NCBI GenBank assembly: GCA_905221605.1
Contig: CAJNDS010000502.1
Location: 834,501 to 898,500 of the forward strand
Origin: Symbiodinium natans
Lineage: Eukaryota; Sar; Dinophyceae; Suessiales; Symbiodiniaceae
Direction of reading: 5' to 3'
DNA: 64,000 bases
The notes under the pieces are model-generated. The model saw only the letters and a program-made list of their open reading frames with translations. It searched no databases and was not told where the DNA came from. Shown piece by piece: positions 1-10,640 of the stretch; within the stretch, counting starts at the first letter, position 1; each line of letters starts with the position of its first letter. A program made the position numbers and the translations under genes.

Positions 1-344
1 CCCTCTTCTTGTTTGGGTTCTGGGTTCCTTCATAAAGTAGCCAACCCAAGGAAGGGGATGATTACTGGGCTACCATCAGAATTCCAACTCGGCTTCCAGG
101 TGCCAAGCATAGAAGTTCATCCATAAAAGGGTTTTTTGGTTTAGGGTTTAGGGTTTAGGGTTTAGGGCTTCATGCCTCAGCGGCCGATATGGTGACTTCT
201 CGAAAGTCTGTTCCCTTCTTATAAGGCAGCGACGATGATTTTCAGGGTGCCCAAAATAAGACTCACGATATGTTTTGTGGCAATTTAGGGGCATCCTGGT
301 AATTTTCCTCGGTTCCTGTACTCGAACTTTAAGCTGCCCTGCAG

Positions 345-417
345 GGCCATGGTCAAGGCCGTCGAGGAAGTTCTGGAACGGGGCATCAAATGCAGCTGGA
401 TTTGGGTGGACTACTGC
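345..417 (+). CDS. SRAWCRLE gene, exon with WIWVDYC
   Basis: A CTGCAG acceptor at 339-344 precedes an open frame reading AMVKAVEEVLERGIKC then SWIWVDYC. The frame can stop at a GC donor (TGC|GCTTTT). The W-V-D-Y-C string matches the segment that in this family precedes a P-Q motif. The next exon in order was not found. Confidence 0.45.
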
Positions 418-1459
418 GCTTTTACTGCATGTGGGGTAGGGTCCGATGTATGTTTCGTGGTGTGTGTATATAGATTCCCCTTCTGGAATATGAGTCCCAC
501 GTTTCCCCATCCGTTCAGAAAAAAAGAACCCTGATTGACCTGGAAGAAGCCTACTCAAATCCGTAAAGATCCATGGGCCTTATAGGATGACGGTACAACC
601 TGATCTCAGGTACAGAAAATAGATTTCTATAGTACCCCCCTCCCCCCAGTCGTCATTTGTCTCGACAGACGCGCTTCGAGATGGCTTTGGGTTCATTCGG
701 ATTTAGGGTTTTGGGTCCTCAGGCCAACTGTGATCCAGCCACTGAAAGTTCCCCAAACGCCGCCTCCTCTGACTGCAGCTGATTGCTAGACAGCCTTGGC
801 AAACCCCCCTAAACCATCACTTCTGTGTTCTTTTAAACCCATGATTGGGTTTTCAGGGTTTAGTTGCGGAACTCGTCGGGTCCCCAGGTCGTTTTGGAAT
901 GGGGTTAGATAGGGGCCTGCAACCGCACAGAAGGTACCCACATCTCCAGAAAGCAAACGCACCAAGAACCAGCACTCCAACACCCTAAACCCTACACGGC
1001 CAAACCTGTTGGAGTTTGGGGCTTAGGGTGTGCTGAGAAGGCGACGGGACCCAAATCCCAAACAAGCCACCAGAAACTCCTAAACCAAAACCGCAGAACC
1101 AGACTGCAGCACTTCGTAGGCTAGCGGCTAGCTCCTTCGTAGGTTTGCTCATGAAGCTCTTGGCCCTCCCCCGATTGGAGAAACCATGAACGGAACTGCT
1201 TGAGGCTCCATCCCTCAGCGAAACACATTCCAGCAGCAGACGGCTATAAACTCCCTGCCGCTGGATGGGCATGCAGGACTTTAGAGTTCGAGGGCTCGAA
1301 AGTAGGGGTGGCGGTATTTTTTCCGTAGTTTTTTTCCGTTTTTTTTTGTAGTTTTTTTCCGGCCGTCTGGCCCAGCAAGCAAGCAAGCAAGTAAGCAAGC
1401 GAGCCAGCAAGCAAACAAGGAAAACAAGCAACGGTACCAGCAAGCAAGCAATCAAGCAG

Positions 1460-1493
<34 letters not shown>

Positions 1494-4400
1494 GAGCAAG
1501 CAAGCAAGCGAGCAAGCGGGCCAGCAAGCAAGCAAGCAAGCGAGCAAGCAAACAAGCCAGCCCCCCCCGCTTGGGCTGCGCCCCCCCCCCCCCCCCCCCC
1601 CCCAACCCCCCCGCTTTTTTAAACCCTAAACCCTAAACCCTAACCCTTAAACCCCCTAAACCCTAAACCCTAAACCCTAAACCCTAAACCCTAACCCTAC
1701 CCTAAACCCAAACCCTAAACCCTAAACCCTAAACCCTAACCCCTCACCCTAAACCCTAAACCCTAAACCCTAAACCCTAAACCCTAAACCCTAAACCCTA
1801 AACCCTAAACCCTAAACCCTAAACCCTAAACCCTAAACCTAAACCATAAACCCCTAAACCCCAAACACCCTAAACCCCAAACACCCTAAACCCTAAACCC
1901 TAAACCCTAAACCCTAAACCCTAAACCCTAAACCCTAAACCCTAAACCCTAAACCCTAAACCCTAAACCCTAAACCCTAAACCCTAAACCCTAAACCCTA
2001 AACCCTAAACCCAACCCCCCCGCTTTTTAGCTTCTTTCAAAGCATGTGAATCTTGAAACCCATCATGCAAGCAAACTCATCATGCAAGCATTGAGTTTGC
2101 AAATGGGGGGGGGCTGCGCCCCCCCCCAACCCCCCCGCTTTTTTAAGCTAAACCCTAAAACCTAAACCCTAAACCCTAAACCCTAAACCCTAAACCCTAA
2201 ACCCTAAACCCTAAACCCTAAACCCTAAACCCTAAACCCTAAACCCTAAACCCTAAACCCTAAACCCTAAACCCTAAACCCTAAACCCTAAACCCTAAAC
2301 CCTAAACCCTAAACCCTAAACCCTAAACCCTAAACCAACCCCCGCTTTTTAGCTTCTTTCAAAGCATGTGAATCTTGAAACCCATCATGCAAGCAAACTC
2401 ATCATGCAAGCATTGAGTTTGCAAATGGGGGGGGGCTGCCTGCGCCCCCCCCCCCCCCCCCCCCCCCCCCAACCCCCCGCTTTTTTAAGCTAAACCCTAA
2501 AACCTAAACCCTACACCCTAAACCGTACACCCTAAACCCTAAACCCTAAACCCTTAACCCTAAACCCTAAACCCTAAACCCTGGGTATATAGGGTTTATA
2601 GGGGAGGGCTCAGTACCCCCTCGACCCAAGAGGTTCCCGACCAGCAAGCCAGAAAAAAACTACAAAAAAAAACGGAAAAAAAACTACGGAAAAAAACCCC
2701 AGCCCGAAAGTAGGAGGAGGCGCGTGTTCTCTTTGGGGGGTTTAACCCCTAAACCCTAAGCCCTAAACCCAAAGGTCCGAAAAAAACATGACTTGCGAGC
2801 CGAGTCAAGTTGGTCAAGGCTTCACAAAGTGCCCCGCCCCACCCCCCATCCCACCAAAGCCCCAAGATGTCAGGGCGAAACCTCAAAGCAAACCCTTTGC
2901 AGGTTTAGGGTTTTGGGGTTTAGGGTTTTGGGTTCAGGTTTTAGGGTTTAGGGTATAGGTGTTAGGGTTTAACGTCCATGATGGCGGTAGCAGTGTTCCC
3001 TGGATTTGCAGGCGGTGTCAATTTGGTCAGTGCCCTCAAGTATGATCCTTTTTACGGCTCCTGTTCGACCATGTAGCCCTATGTTTAGGTTGCCAAGGGA
3101 CTAGCGTTTTGAGAACTGCTCATTTCCGGTGTGCATCATGGGACCTCCGGCAGAGTGGTCCTGCTCGTAGGGTAAGACTAGGACGAGAGAACACCTGTTG
3201 CTCTTGTGTACATGTGGGTATTTCCAAAAACTAGGTACCCCTTTTATACCCCGAATAGAATACAATCCCCTTCAAGGGACCCCAAAAAGGGTACCCCCAT
3301 TTTCGGAAACCCGCATGTGTGGCCTCATGTGTTGTGTGTTCTTCTGACTACGATAGTCTGGCTAAGATAAGTTTGTGTGCCCCCTCATACCAAGGTCAGT
3401 CTACGCATCTTATTGCTCGGTGTTCCTCTCCGTGGTTCCTCCGTGCATCCACTCAGACACAGGGCAACCGGGCGCAGAACTAGGTAGGAAAACATGCAAG
3501 TTGTTATGACCAGGTTTAAGAACCTATGTCCCCCTATATTTTTACTATCATAGATAAGACTATTTTTTGGTAGAATGCATGCCTAAGCAAAGACGGAAGT
3601 GAAAGCTGAAGGGCCTCTAGGCTCGAGACCACCAGCACAGGAACACGTAGACCAAATCCCGCATCCAGCGCATTCAGATCTTTCATCCCAAGACTAGGCT
3701 ACCATAAGTTTCAAAACCTTGAACCACATGAACCTTAAGAATCCTAGAACTCTAAACCCCAACAACCCGAAAACCCCTTTCTTATTCAGCCCACATCCTG
3801 ACTGATAACTCTCTTGCTGCAACCCCAATGGCAATCTTAAAACTAGTTCAGTCACCCTCTCGTAAACCTCTAGTGGCACCACCATAAGAGCTGAAATAGA
3901 TAAACCTTAAACATTCTAGCAGAGACCCTAGACCCTAAACCTGCAGGGACTTTTAGGTGTAGGAGGGGTGCTGGGCAGTACCGAAGTTTGTCATCCAGGT
4001 AGGACATTGGGACATGCTACGACAAATATATGTGGTGAGTTCTCTACATTCATGGCCCCTTTTTCAGTCCCCTAAATAAGAGGGGTAAGGACCCGAAAAG
4101 GGACCAGATTTTGGAGAAGTGACCATGTAGGGAATAAGCACTGCAGCCTTTCTGTCGGGCGGAGCTGGCTGCAGTCAGGCCAAGAGGCTAGTGTTAAGTG
4201 TTAAGGGCTCCGGGTGGGTCTTGCTTGTTCGAGTTTAGGGTTTAGGCTTTAGGCTTTAGGCTTTTAGGGTTTAGGGTTTAGGGTTTAGGGTTTAGGGTTT
4301 AGGGTTTAGGGTTTAGGGTTTAGGGTCAGCCAGGCATGACATTGACATCAACTCCTACTGCTCGCGCGCGTGGTGTCGTCTGGAGAAGCTGAGCTACGGA

Positions 4401-6990
4401 GCCTCGCCGAGTAGGGTTTAGGGTTTACAGTTTAGGGTTTAGGGTTTAGGGTTCAGGGTTGAGGGCTTAGGGTTTAGGGTTTAGGGTTCAGGGTTCAGGG
4501 TTTAGGGTTTAGGATTTGGGTACCTGTTCCCCAATCTCCCTACTAAGAACCAGTAGATATGTGGCAGCCCCGCACAGTCCAAGGAACCGCCGGATGGAAC
4601 GCGGATGGGCGCCTAGCCTTCATGTGCACGCAGGAGGGCATTACCAACGATTGGAAGGCCATCTTCGATGACGAGCCCTGACTACATTTTTGGCTTAGAG
4701 TTTAGGGTTTAGGGTTTGGGCGGTTTAGGGTTTAGGGGTTTAGAGCAGAGCACGTTGCTCAAAACTGTGGGGCCGTTTGTAGAATTGCAAACTAAAATAG
4801 CATTTTGGCAAGCGCAAGGGACCTGACAAGGGGATAAGCCCTCAACCCCCGAAACCCTAAAACCCTAAAACCCTAAACCCTACAAACCCTAAACCCTAAA
4901 ACCCTACAAACCCTACAAACCCTACAAACCCTAGGAACCCTACACCCTAATCCTACACCCTAAGCACAAACCCTACAAAAACCCACAAACGCTAAGAGCC
5001 CTAAGAGCCCCAAGCGCGCCCGAGGAGTCGGTGCTCGATGTGGCAGGGGGTGCCTTCAGCTGCTGCGCACGACGCTGGGTTTTAGTGTTTAGGGGTTTAG
5101 GGGTTTAGGGGTTTAGGGGTTTAGGGGTTTAGGGGTTTAGGGGTTTAGGGGTTTAGGGGTTTAGGGGTTTAGGGATTTTAGGGGTTTAGGGGTTGAGGGG
5201 TTTAGGGGTTTAGGGTTTAGGGGTTTAGGGGTTTAGGGGTTAGGGGTTTAGGGGTTTAGGGGTTTAGGGGGGGGGGGGGGGTTTAGGGTAGGGTTTTAGG
5301 GGTTTAGGGGTTGGGGGGGTTTGGGGGTTTTAGGGTTTAGGGTTAGGGTTTAGGGTTTAGGGGTTTAGGGTTTAGGGTTTAGGGTTGGGAGATTTTGTTT
5401 TTGTGGGCTTTCCCTCTGCAGTTGGTAGGGTTTGTAGGGTTTTGTAGGGTTTTGTAGGGTTTGTAGGGTTTGTAGGGTTTGTAGGGTTGTTAGTGTTTTT
5501 AGGGTGTAGGGCATTAGAGGTTTTGAAAGATCCAAGCGTGCCATCGGAAGATTTCTGTGTCTTTTCCCTCTTTGGTGGGTGGCTTGGGGGGGGGGGAGGT
5601 TCAGGGCTTAGGCTTGTTCTAGATCTTCGCTCTTCGGGTGGAGGGGGGGTTATGGTTTAGGGTTGAGGGTTTTAGGGTTTTAGGAGTTTGTTGGGATGTG
5701 GTCCTCTTTGGAGGCTTTAGGCTTTGTAAGGTTTCACCCGAATCCCTGAACCCTAAACCCTCGTTATAAGAAGGCATCAACAAAAGCGCCAGCCGAGGAA
5801 ACCATCCAGATGGCAAGCCTTGTGACAAGCAGAAAATTGTCGGCCTCGCGGCTGCTGAATGGGGGGTACCCAGGAGCTCTAAGTAGGGGAGGGCGTCGAT
5901 ATTTAAGTTTAGTGTGTAGGGTTTGGGGTGTTTAGGGTGTGCGGTTTAAGGCATTTAGGTGTTTTTTGTTGGGGGGGCGGGGGGGGGGGGGAAAGGGCCT
6001 GGCATTTTTGGGTGCTACGCCTAAGAGTCAAGAAGCTAGTCTCTGCGTGAGTCCCTGGCGTGCCGTTAAGAATCTTGCACGCTGTTGACAAAAGAAGGAA
6101 GCTTTGTTGTGTGCGTGTAATGGTATATGCACATACTCAATTCTGGTAACTTATTGACATATACAGCAAGCAAGCTCCTCGACAGCAACCCGGATAAGGC
6201 GTCCTTCTCGGCATCTACTGGCGCCTTTTGGCCACAGTTCGCGATGCCCCGGAGAACGCAGATAGGCGCACATGGGGGACTCTTGAGCCTCCTGGGCTTA
6301 GGGCTTAGGGGTTAGGGTTTAGGGTTTAGGGTTTAAATGACAGGGTTCCTTCCGAAAAACAGCTACCCCAAATCTTGTGTTGAGAAGTGTGTTCCTGATT
6401 TACGGAACCCTAAAAGGGTACTTTGATGTCGGGTTGAGCCTGACTTGGTAGCCCCAAAATCTGTGGAGTCCCGAAGGTTCCACTGCCACAAAGGGGTTTC
6501 TAGTCTGTGGTCTTATAAAACTCGGTAGGCCCTCGGGATATTTTCATGCTTTCCCTTATTGGGTTGTTGAGGGCCATATTTAGGGTGTAGGGTTTAGGGT
6601 TTAGGGTTTAGGGCTTAGGGTTTAGGGTTTAGGCTGAATATTTTTTCAGAGGGGCTTTAAGGGCCATCGTAGAAAGATTTCGATCAGACCCGTGGGGTCG
6701 ATGCAAATTGTTGCAAGCGCAAGCCCGAGATTGAAATACGGGTAGGGTAAGGGTTCTAGTAAGCATATATATATATATGTACATATATATATAGAGATAT
6801 ATACATATGTATATTTATATACGTATATGTATATATGTATATTGTGTCCTTTGGGGATACTATAGGCTACTAGGAACTCAAGACCCAGATTCACATGTGA
6901 AAACGCAAGTGAACAAACCGGCGCTGTGCAGGGCCACGGCGTTGCTCAAGCTGATTGATCAGGATGAGAAGCGGCCTCTTGGCGTGACAG
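345..6990 (+). CDS. Multi-exon gene, SRAWCRLE / VDYC protein (dinoflagellate family), span of exons found
   Basis: At least five, probably seven, plus-strand exons can be read at 345-417, 4334-4410, 4554-4672, 5025-5078, 5803-5865, 6167-6275 and 6932-6990. In order they give a W-I-W-V-D-Y-C segment, an SRAWCRLE segment, a W-containing segment ending IFDD, a segment with FSCC, and a segment with PDGKPCDK. From memory, this order of motifs (WVDYC, SRGWCRLE, FTCC..., PCDK) recurs in large families of dinoflagellate predicted proteins of unknown biochemical role; I do not assign a reaction. Phases of the second to fourth exons join cleanly: the IFDD exon ends before a GAG that also begins the next exon, implying a GA donor. 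Exons between 417 and 4334 are missing from my reading, and that gap holds a satellite and several telomere-like tracts. The 3' end is not defined. Confidence 0.55.
1376..1556. repeat. GCAA/GCGA tetranucleotide microsatellite
   Basis: About 180 bp of GCAA units with occasional GCGA and CCAG interruptions. Its reading frames give only Leu/Ala/Cys low-complexity peptides, so it is not coding. Confidence 0.85.
1621..2007. repeat. CCCTAAA telomere-like array
   Basis: Nearly pure CCCTAAA heptamers with a few variants (CCCCAAACA, CCTAACCC). The longest pure run is 1881-2000. Interstitial, because unique sequence lies on both sides. Confidence 0.9.
3209..3320. repeat. MITE-like inverted-repeat element, family CATGTGGG
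   Basis: Begins CATGTGGGTATTTCC at 3211 and ends GGAAACCCGCATGTG, giving terminal inverted repeats of about 15 bp; the interior has GGTACCCC / GGGTACCCC inverted segments. A related copy is at 60006-60115. Confidence 0.6.
4227..4326. repeat. TTTAGGG telomere-like array
   Basis: Nine or more tandem TTTAGGG heptamers directly upstream of the SRAWCRLE exon. Confidence 0.9.
4334..4410 (+). CDS. SRAWCRLE gene, SRAWCRLE exon
   Basis: Acceptor CCAG at 4330-4333, 25 codons reading HDIDINSYCSRAWCRLEKLS, then a GTAGGG donor at 4411. The exon lies directly between TTTAGGG tracts. The SRAWCRLE string is the strongest family marker in this gene. Confidence 0.6.
4554..4672 (+). CDS. SRAWCRLE gene, exon ending AIFDD
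   Basis: Acceptor AACCAG at 4548-4553. The two leading bases complete the single base left by the preceding exon, followed by 39 codons containing DMWQPRTVQGTAGWN and DWKAIFDD. The donor is inferred as GA (GAC|GAGCCC) because the next exon begins GAGTCG and the joined frame is continuous. Confidence 0.55.
5025..5078 (+). CDS. SRAWCRLE gene, FSCC exon
   Basis: Acceptor CCCGAG at 5019-5024, frame ESVLDVAGGAFSCCARRW, followed at once by GGGTTTTAG and a long TTTAGGGG tract. The preceding intron ends in a CCCTAAA-rich stretch. The FSCC motif corresponds to the F-T-C-C position of the family as I remember it. The exact 3' boundary is ambiguous by one or two G residues. Confidence 0.5.
5091..5395. 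repeat. TTTAGGGG octamer array with poly-G interruption
   Basis: More than twenty TTTAGGGG octamers (one G longer than the heptamer), a G-tract at 5268-5281, then a return to TTTAGGG. It immediately follows the FSCC exon, so it forms the 5' part of an intron. The octamer also dominates 8460-8560, 22690-22760 and 34060-34140. Confidence 0.85.
5803..5865 (+). CDS. SRAWCRLE gene, PDGKPCDK exon
   Basis: Open frame NHPDGKPCDKQKIVGLAAAE ending at a GGGTACCC donor. An AG at 5801-5802 or 5806-5807 could be the acceptor; phase with the preceding exon is not settled. The PCDK motif following FSCC is the order expected for this family. Confidence 0.5.
6167..6275 (+). CDS. Probable exon, SRAWCRLE gene or neighbour
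   Basis: A TATACAG acceptor at 6160-6166 precedes about 36 open codons (SKLLDSNPDKASFSASTGAF ...). GATAG|GCGCAC is a possible GC donor. TTTAGGG tracts follow at 6310. The function of this segment is not recognised. Confidence 0.35.
6932..6990 (+). CDS. Probable exon, SRAWCRLE gene or neighbour
   Basis: A GTGCAG acceptor is followed by ATALLKLIDQDEKRPLGVT, then G|GGTTTAGG at the edge of a pure TTTAGGG tract. Looks like a soluble amphipathic segment; no family recognised. Confidence 0.35.
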
Positions 6991-7821
6991 GGTTTAGGGT
7001 TTAGGGTTTAGGGCTTAGGGTTTAGGGTTTAGGGTTTAGGGTTTAGGGTTTAGGGTTTAGGGTAAGCGGCCCCAAACACTCCGAACCCTAGGCTTGGCGT
7101 GTGGTATTCGGGTTTCGGGTTGAGGGTTTCGGGGTTCTTGTTCAGGTATACTCACCCAAGGGAGCTCCGAAGTATAACCCTCCCTCTACTCCTCCCTAAA
7201 CCCCTACACCCTCTTTCGCTGACCCTGAACCCTAAGCCCAAAAAACCGCATAAACCCGAAACCCTCAAGCTTGTTGAGGTACTTCCCTCCCTATACATCC
7301 TACATCTCCGAAACCGGCTCTACGCGGATTGAGCTCTTCGATGGGTTCTTGCCAGTCCTGCGAGTTTCTTGGCGTGGAGGTTGTAGGGCTTCAGGGCTTA
7401 AGGGGCTTAAGGGCGTCTAGGGGCGTTAGGGGCTTAGGGGCTTAAGGGCTTAGGGGCTTAAGGGCGTTAGGGGCTTAGGGGCTTATGGGCTTGAGGGCTT
7501 GAGGGCTTAGGTCTTGGGGGCTTAGGATTAGGGCAGGGGGGGGGGGGGGGGGGGGGGGGGTTTGGGGTTTTGAGGCATGGGGTAGCCCTTGGCCATGCAA
7601 GGCCTACAGCTTGAGGCTTTTGCTTAGGGCTTGCGGGTTTAGGGCTTCGAGGGTTACAAGGTTGAAGGGAAATAGGTTGAATTCAGGGGTCTTTGGGGTT
7701 TAAGGGCTTTTGCCTCCAGATTTCAGGGTTGCAGGTTGTCACTGTGGCAGAATGCCAAACTAGCGTGGAGACTTCGCAAGACTATGTATTTGGGTTCTTC
7801 CTGGAAGGGGAGTGGGGGGCA

Positions 7822-7869
<48 letters not shown>

Positions 7870-8282
7870 TGGCAAAGCGGCACAGGTTTTTTTAAGCACG
7901 ACCGCTTCCTCATTTCCTTTTTCTTCTCTGGATTTTGATGGCTCTCAAGTCAGGTGGCGTTATCGTTGAGTTCCAGATTTCTTTCTGTAGTCTTTAAGTC
8001 GGGACCGGGTGTAGCGCCCTTCCCCCCTTAAAAAGTAAGAAAGAGCGTCAATGAGTTAGGACTCTAGATAAAAAAAAACCCTAAAGATCCGAAAGCCCCT
8101 CAAAAACACCCTTCAATCCCGACAAACCTTCAGGACAATCCTCAACGCCGTACAAGCGCACCTTCACTTCTGAAACTTCAAAAAAAGCGCAAAAGCCCCT
8201 ACAAAAAGCCTTCAAAAGCCACCCTAAACACCCCAAACCCTCAACCCTGAACCCTAAACCCTAAACCCTAAACCCTAAACCG

Positions 8283-8413
8283 AGGACATGTTCCTTCAGG
8301 ACACCGAGGCCGACCACCACCAGAGGGTGGTGGTCCCAGGTGTCGGGGACCCACAGCTCGATGACTTCCTCCCTCAAGCGCGCGCCCGGGTGAAGGCGCC
8401 CGGACAGCTCGAA
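8283..8413. other. Probable coding segment, strand uncertain
   Basis: GC-rich unique segment between a CCCTAAA tract and a poly-G/TTTAGGGG tract. Both strands are open. The minus reading includes LREEVIELWVPDTWDHHPLV, which looks more like a folded protein; the plus reading includes DMFLQDTEADHHQRVVVPG. Neighbouring exons are plus strand, so the orientation is unresolved. Confidence 0.35.
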
Positions 8414-8601
8414 GGGGGGGGGGGGGGGGGGGGGCGCTTTTTAGGTGTTTCGGGGGTTTCGGGGGTTTAGGGGTTTAGGGGTTTAGGGGTTTAGGGGTTT
8501 AGGGGTTTAGGGGTTTAGGGGTTTAGGGGTTTAGGGTTTAGGGGTTTAGGGTTTAGGGTTTAGGGTTTAGGGTTTAGGGTGTAAAGTCGTACGGTAGTTT
8601 G

Positions 8602-8726
8602 ACTAGGTTACCCAGAGTAGGCCCTTGTTCCTCCTTCTTGTTTTAGAGTTGGGGTTCCCTTCTATAGGCCCCTTTAGACCAAAAAGGGTACCCATTTTTG
8701 CTGCTAGGGTACTCCTGGGTCTAGTT
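8602..8726. repeat. MITE-like element, family GACCCAGAGTAGG, copy 1
   Basis: Starts near TTACCCAGAGTAGGCCC and ends TACTCCTGGGTCTAG, so the ends are imperfect inverted repeats of about 14 bp. Internal landmarks shared by all copies are GGGGTTCCCTT, CCCCTTT and AAAAAGGGTACCC. Confidence 0.65.
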
Positions 8727-9019
8727 GACAGCGACGTGGTAATTGGGTACACTTCAGGGGTCCGCACCCTGCTCTCTAAACACCCCCCCGCCCCCCCAAA
8801 ACCCCGAACCTCTAAAACCATGAAGTCCGAAACACCAACATCTGGGTACCCTGAGCTCGCAAGGAAGCTTTCGGAAGATACCGAGGCCCGAAAAGGCCCC
8901 AGAGCAGCCCTAAACCCTTAAGCCCTAGACGGCTTAGGGTTGAGGGTTGCTGGGTTTCTGGGTTCAGGGTTGAGGGCAAACGCGAACACACGCAAACCCT
9001 GGCCCTCTACTGAACCCAC

Positions 9020-9123
9020 CCAGAGACTCCAAAACCCCTTAATTAAGGAATATACCTTAAATCATATTAGGGTTCCTATTATAATTTAAGGTATATTCCT
9101 TATTTAAGGGGTTTTGGAGTCTC
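9020..9123. mobile_element. Near-perfect MITE with 9-bp target-site duplication
   Basis: The arms GAGACTCCAAAACCCCTTAA and its reverse complement extend inward for about 45 bp with very few mismatches (AAGGAATATACCTTAAAT and its complement). TGAACCCAC is directly repeated at 9011-9019 and 9124-9132. Arm identity and an intact duplication suggest a recent insertion. Too short to encode a transposase. Confidence 0.8.
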
Positions 9124-9220
9124 TGAACCCACAAGCCCGACATCTGGAGGTGAACATGACGAGCCTCTAAGCCTCCAACTCGCTGGCGCCTGAGATGTCT
9201 GGGGCCCCAAGCCCCAAGCC

Positions 9221-9365
9221 CTAAACCCTAAACCCTAAACCCTAAACCCCAAACCCTAAACCCTAAACCCCAAACCCTAAACCCTAAACCCTAAACCCTA
9301 AACCCCAAACCCCAAACCCCAAACCCTAAACCGTAAACCCTAAACCCTAAACCCTAAACCCTAAA
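9221..9365. repeat. CCCTAAA/CCCCAAA telomere-like array
   Basis: Tandem CCCTAAA with CCCCAAA variants, ending just before the exon-like segment at 9373. Confidence 0.9.
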
Positions 9366-9372
9366 CACCAAG

Positions 9373-9455
9373 CCGTGACATGGCCAATCGGACTTTGATG
9401 AATCCTCGAGGTCGGCTAGGGATTAGTCCTCACTTCGACAGAATACAGGGCCCTT
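9373..9455 (+). CDS. Exon-like segment, unknown protein
   Basis: Open only on the plus strand in a sensible frame (DMANRTLMNPRGRLGISPHF ...). Bounded by CCAAG on the left and a GTAGGG donor at 9456. The left flank is CCCTAAA and the right flank TTTAGGG; the three minus frames I checked contain stops. Confidence 0.4.
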
Positions 9456-9835
9456 GTAGGGCATTTAGGGTTTAGGGTTTAGGGTTTAGGGTTTAGGGTT
9501 TAGGGTTTAGGGTTTAGGGTTTAGGGTTTAGGGTTTAGGGTTTAGGGTTTTTGTTTGCAGGGCTGAGGGCTCGATATACAATGGGAGTGCGTGGGGATGT
9601 TGGGGCGATCCAATTGGCTCCCCGTAACGTGAAACCTCTACTGTACGCCCTCAAAGAGGCTTTCGAGGTTCACCCTAAACCTTCAACCCTCAACCCTCAA
9701 CCCTAAACCCTAAACCCTAAAAGTGTAATTCCGGGGCCCAGAGGTTGAAGTAAGCCCACGGAATCTCCTCTTTCAAACTTCCAGGAAGCCCAGTGGCAAG
9801 TTTCCCCTTTGTTGGTACGGCTCAACCAAACAACG

Positions 9836-9962
9836 CCTTTAAACCCTTTAAACCCTTTAAACCCTTTAAACCCTTTAAACCCTTTAAACCCTTTAAACCC
9901 TTTAAACCCTTTAAACCCTTTAAACCCTTAAAACCCTTTAAACCCTTTAAGCCCTTTAAGCC
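9836..9962. repeat. CCCTTTAAA nonamer array
   Basis: About thirteen copies of a 9-bp unit CCCTTTAAA, a two-base expansion of the CCCTAAA heptamer. Because 9 is divisible by 3, it reads as a repeating F-K-P peptide, which I regard as spurious. Confidence 0.9.
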
Positions 9963-10095
9963 CGGTAAGCCCGGTAACCCCTTTCCTTAAACCCCAAAAA
10001 ACTCTTGAAATCCCTAAATCCCGCCCTCAACGCGTTTTCCCCTGCTTTTTCGGGGTCAACCAACGCCTAAACCGGGGCTTCCGCTCTCTCATCAG

Positions 10096-10239
10096 GCAGC
10101 CATCAGTTGGTTGACGCCGAGATGTGATGGGAAGCACTTCTGCGCACCCGACGTGAAGTTGCCGAACCTTGAAGCCCCCGAAGCTCCCAATAAAAACAAC
10201 CGAAAAGCCCTACATGAAAACTCCAAACCGCTTCTCTAA
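10096..10239 (+). CDS. Exon-like segment ending in a stop, unknown protein
   Basis: An ATCAG acceptor at 10091-10095 precedes 47 open codons (AAISWLTPRCDGKHFCAPDV ...) closed by TAA at 10237. It could be a terminal exon. The Cys residues (RCDGKHFC) are not enough to call a zinc site. Confidence 0.4.
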   Translation, partial: AAISWLTPRCDGKHFCAPDVKLPNLEAPEAPNKNNRKALHENSKPLL

Positions 10240-10640
10240 GGTTTAAGCCTAAGCCCGAAAGCACTTGACCTCCGCCCTACCGAAAGGCCTCAAACTTCGA
10301 GTCATAAGCCCAAACCCGAGAACCCAAAACTTTGGGTAAAGGTATAGAAGGGGGACCTCAAGTTTTTCGGAAACCTCCAAAGTACTGGCGTGCATGGGAC
10401 GTTTGTCTCCTGGGAAGAAAAGCTCGACAAAACAGGCCTCCAATGGGGGTTTAGGGCCTTTAGGGTTTAGGGTTTAGGGTTCAGGGTTCAGGGTTCAGGG
10501 CTTAGGGTTTACGATTTGGGGTTTGGGGTTTTGAGCTTCTGGTTGGGGTGTGGCCTTAAGACCGATCCAATGGGTGCCGACCACCATGGCCCACGGACCA
10601 CGAACAGAGCAGGATCTTCACGTCAAGTGCAGCCGACGCA

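Larger units (their letters stand above)
1290..2725. repeat. Satellite block bounded by an inverted repeat
   Basis: A (GCAA/GCGA)n tract at about 1376-1556 and CCCTAAA tracts at 1621-2007 and 2145-2333 alternate with a unit of roughly 140 bp present twice (2008-2145 and 2334-2487). That unit contains CTTCTTTCAAAGCATGTG and a GGGGGCTGCGCCCCC core. The block is flanked by an A/T-homopolymer-rich sequence at 1315-1372 whose reverse complement lies at 2650-2698. Confidence 0.7.

Noticed and set aside
985-1605. Minus-strand ORF of 206 codons rich in Leu/Ala/Cys
   Set aside because: It is the translation of the GCAA/GCGA microsatellite and a poly-C tract; no protein-like composition outside the repeat.
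1621-2333. A true chromosome end
   Set aside because: The heptamer arrays are interstitial, occur in both orientations and are found all through the window; unique sequence continues on both sides.
7693-7969. Gly-rich ORFs near 7.7-7.9 kb
   Set aside because: Built on a poly-G tract; flanking peptide is short and not convincing.
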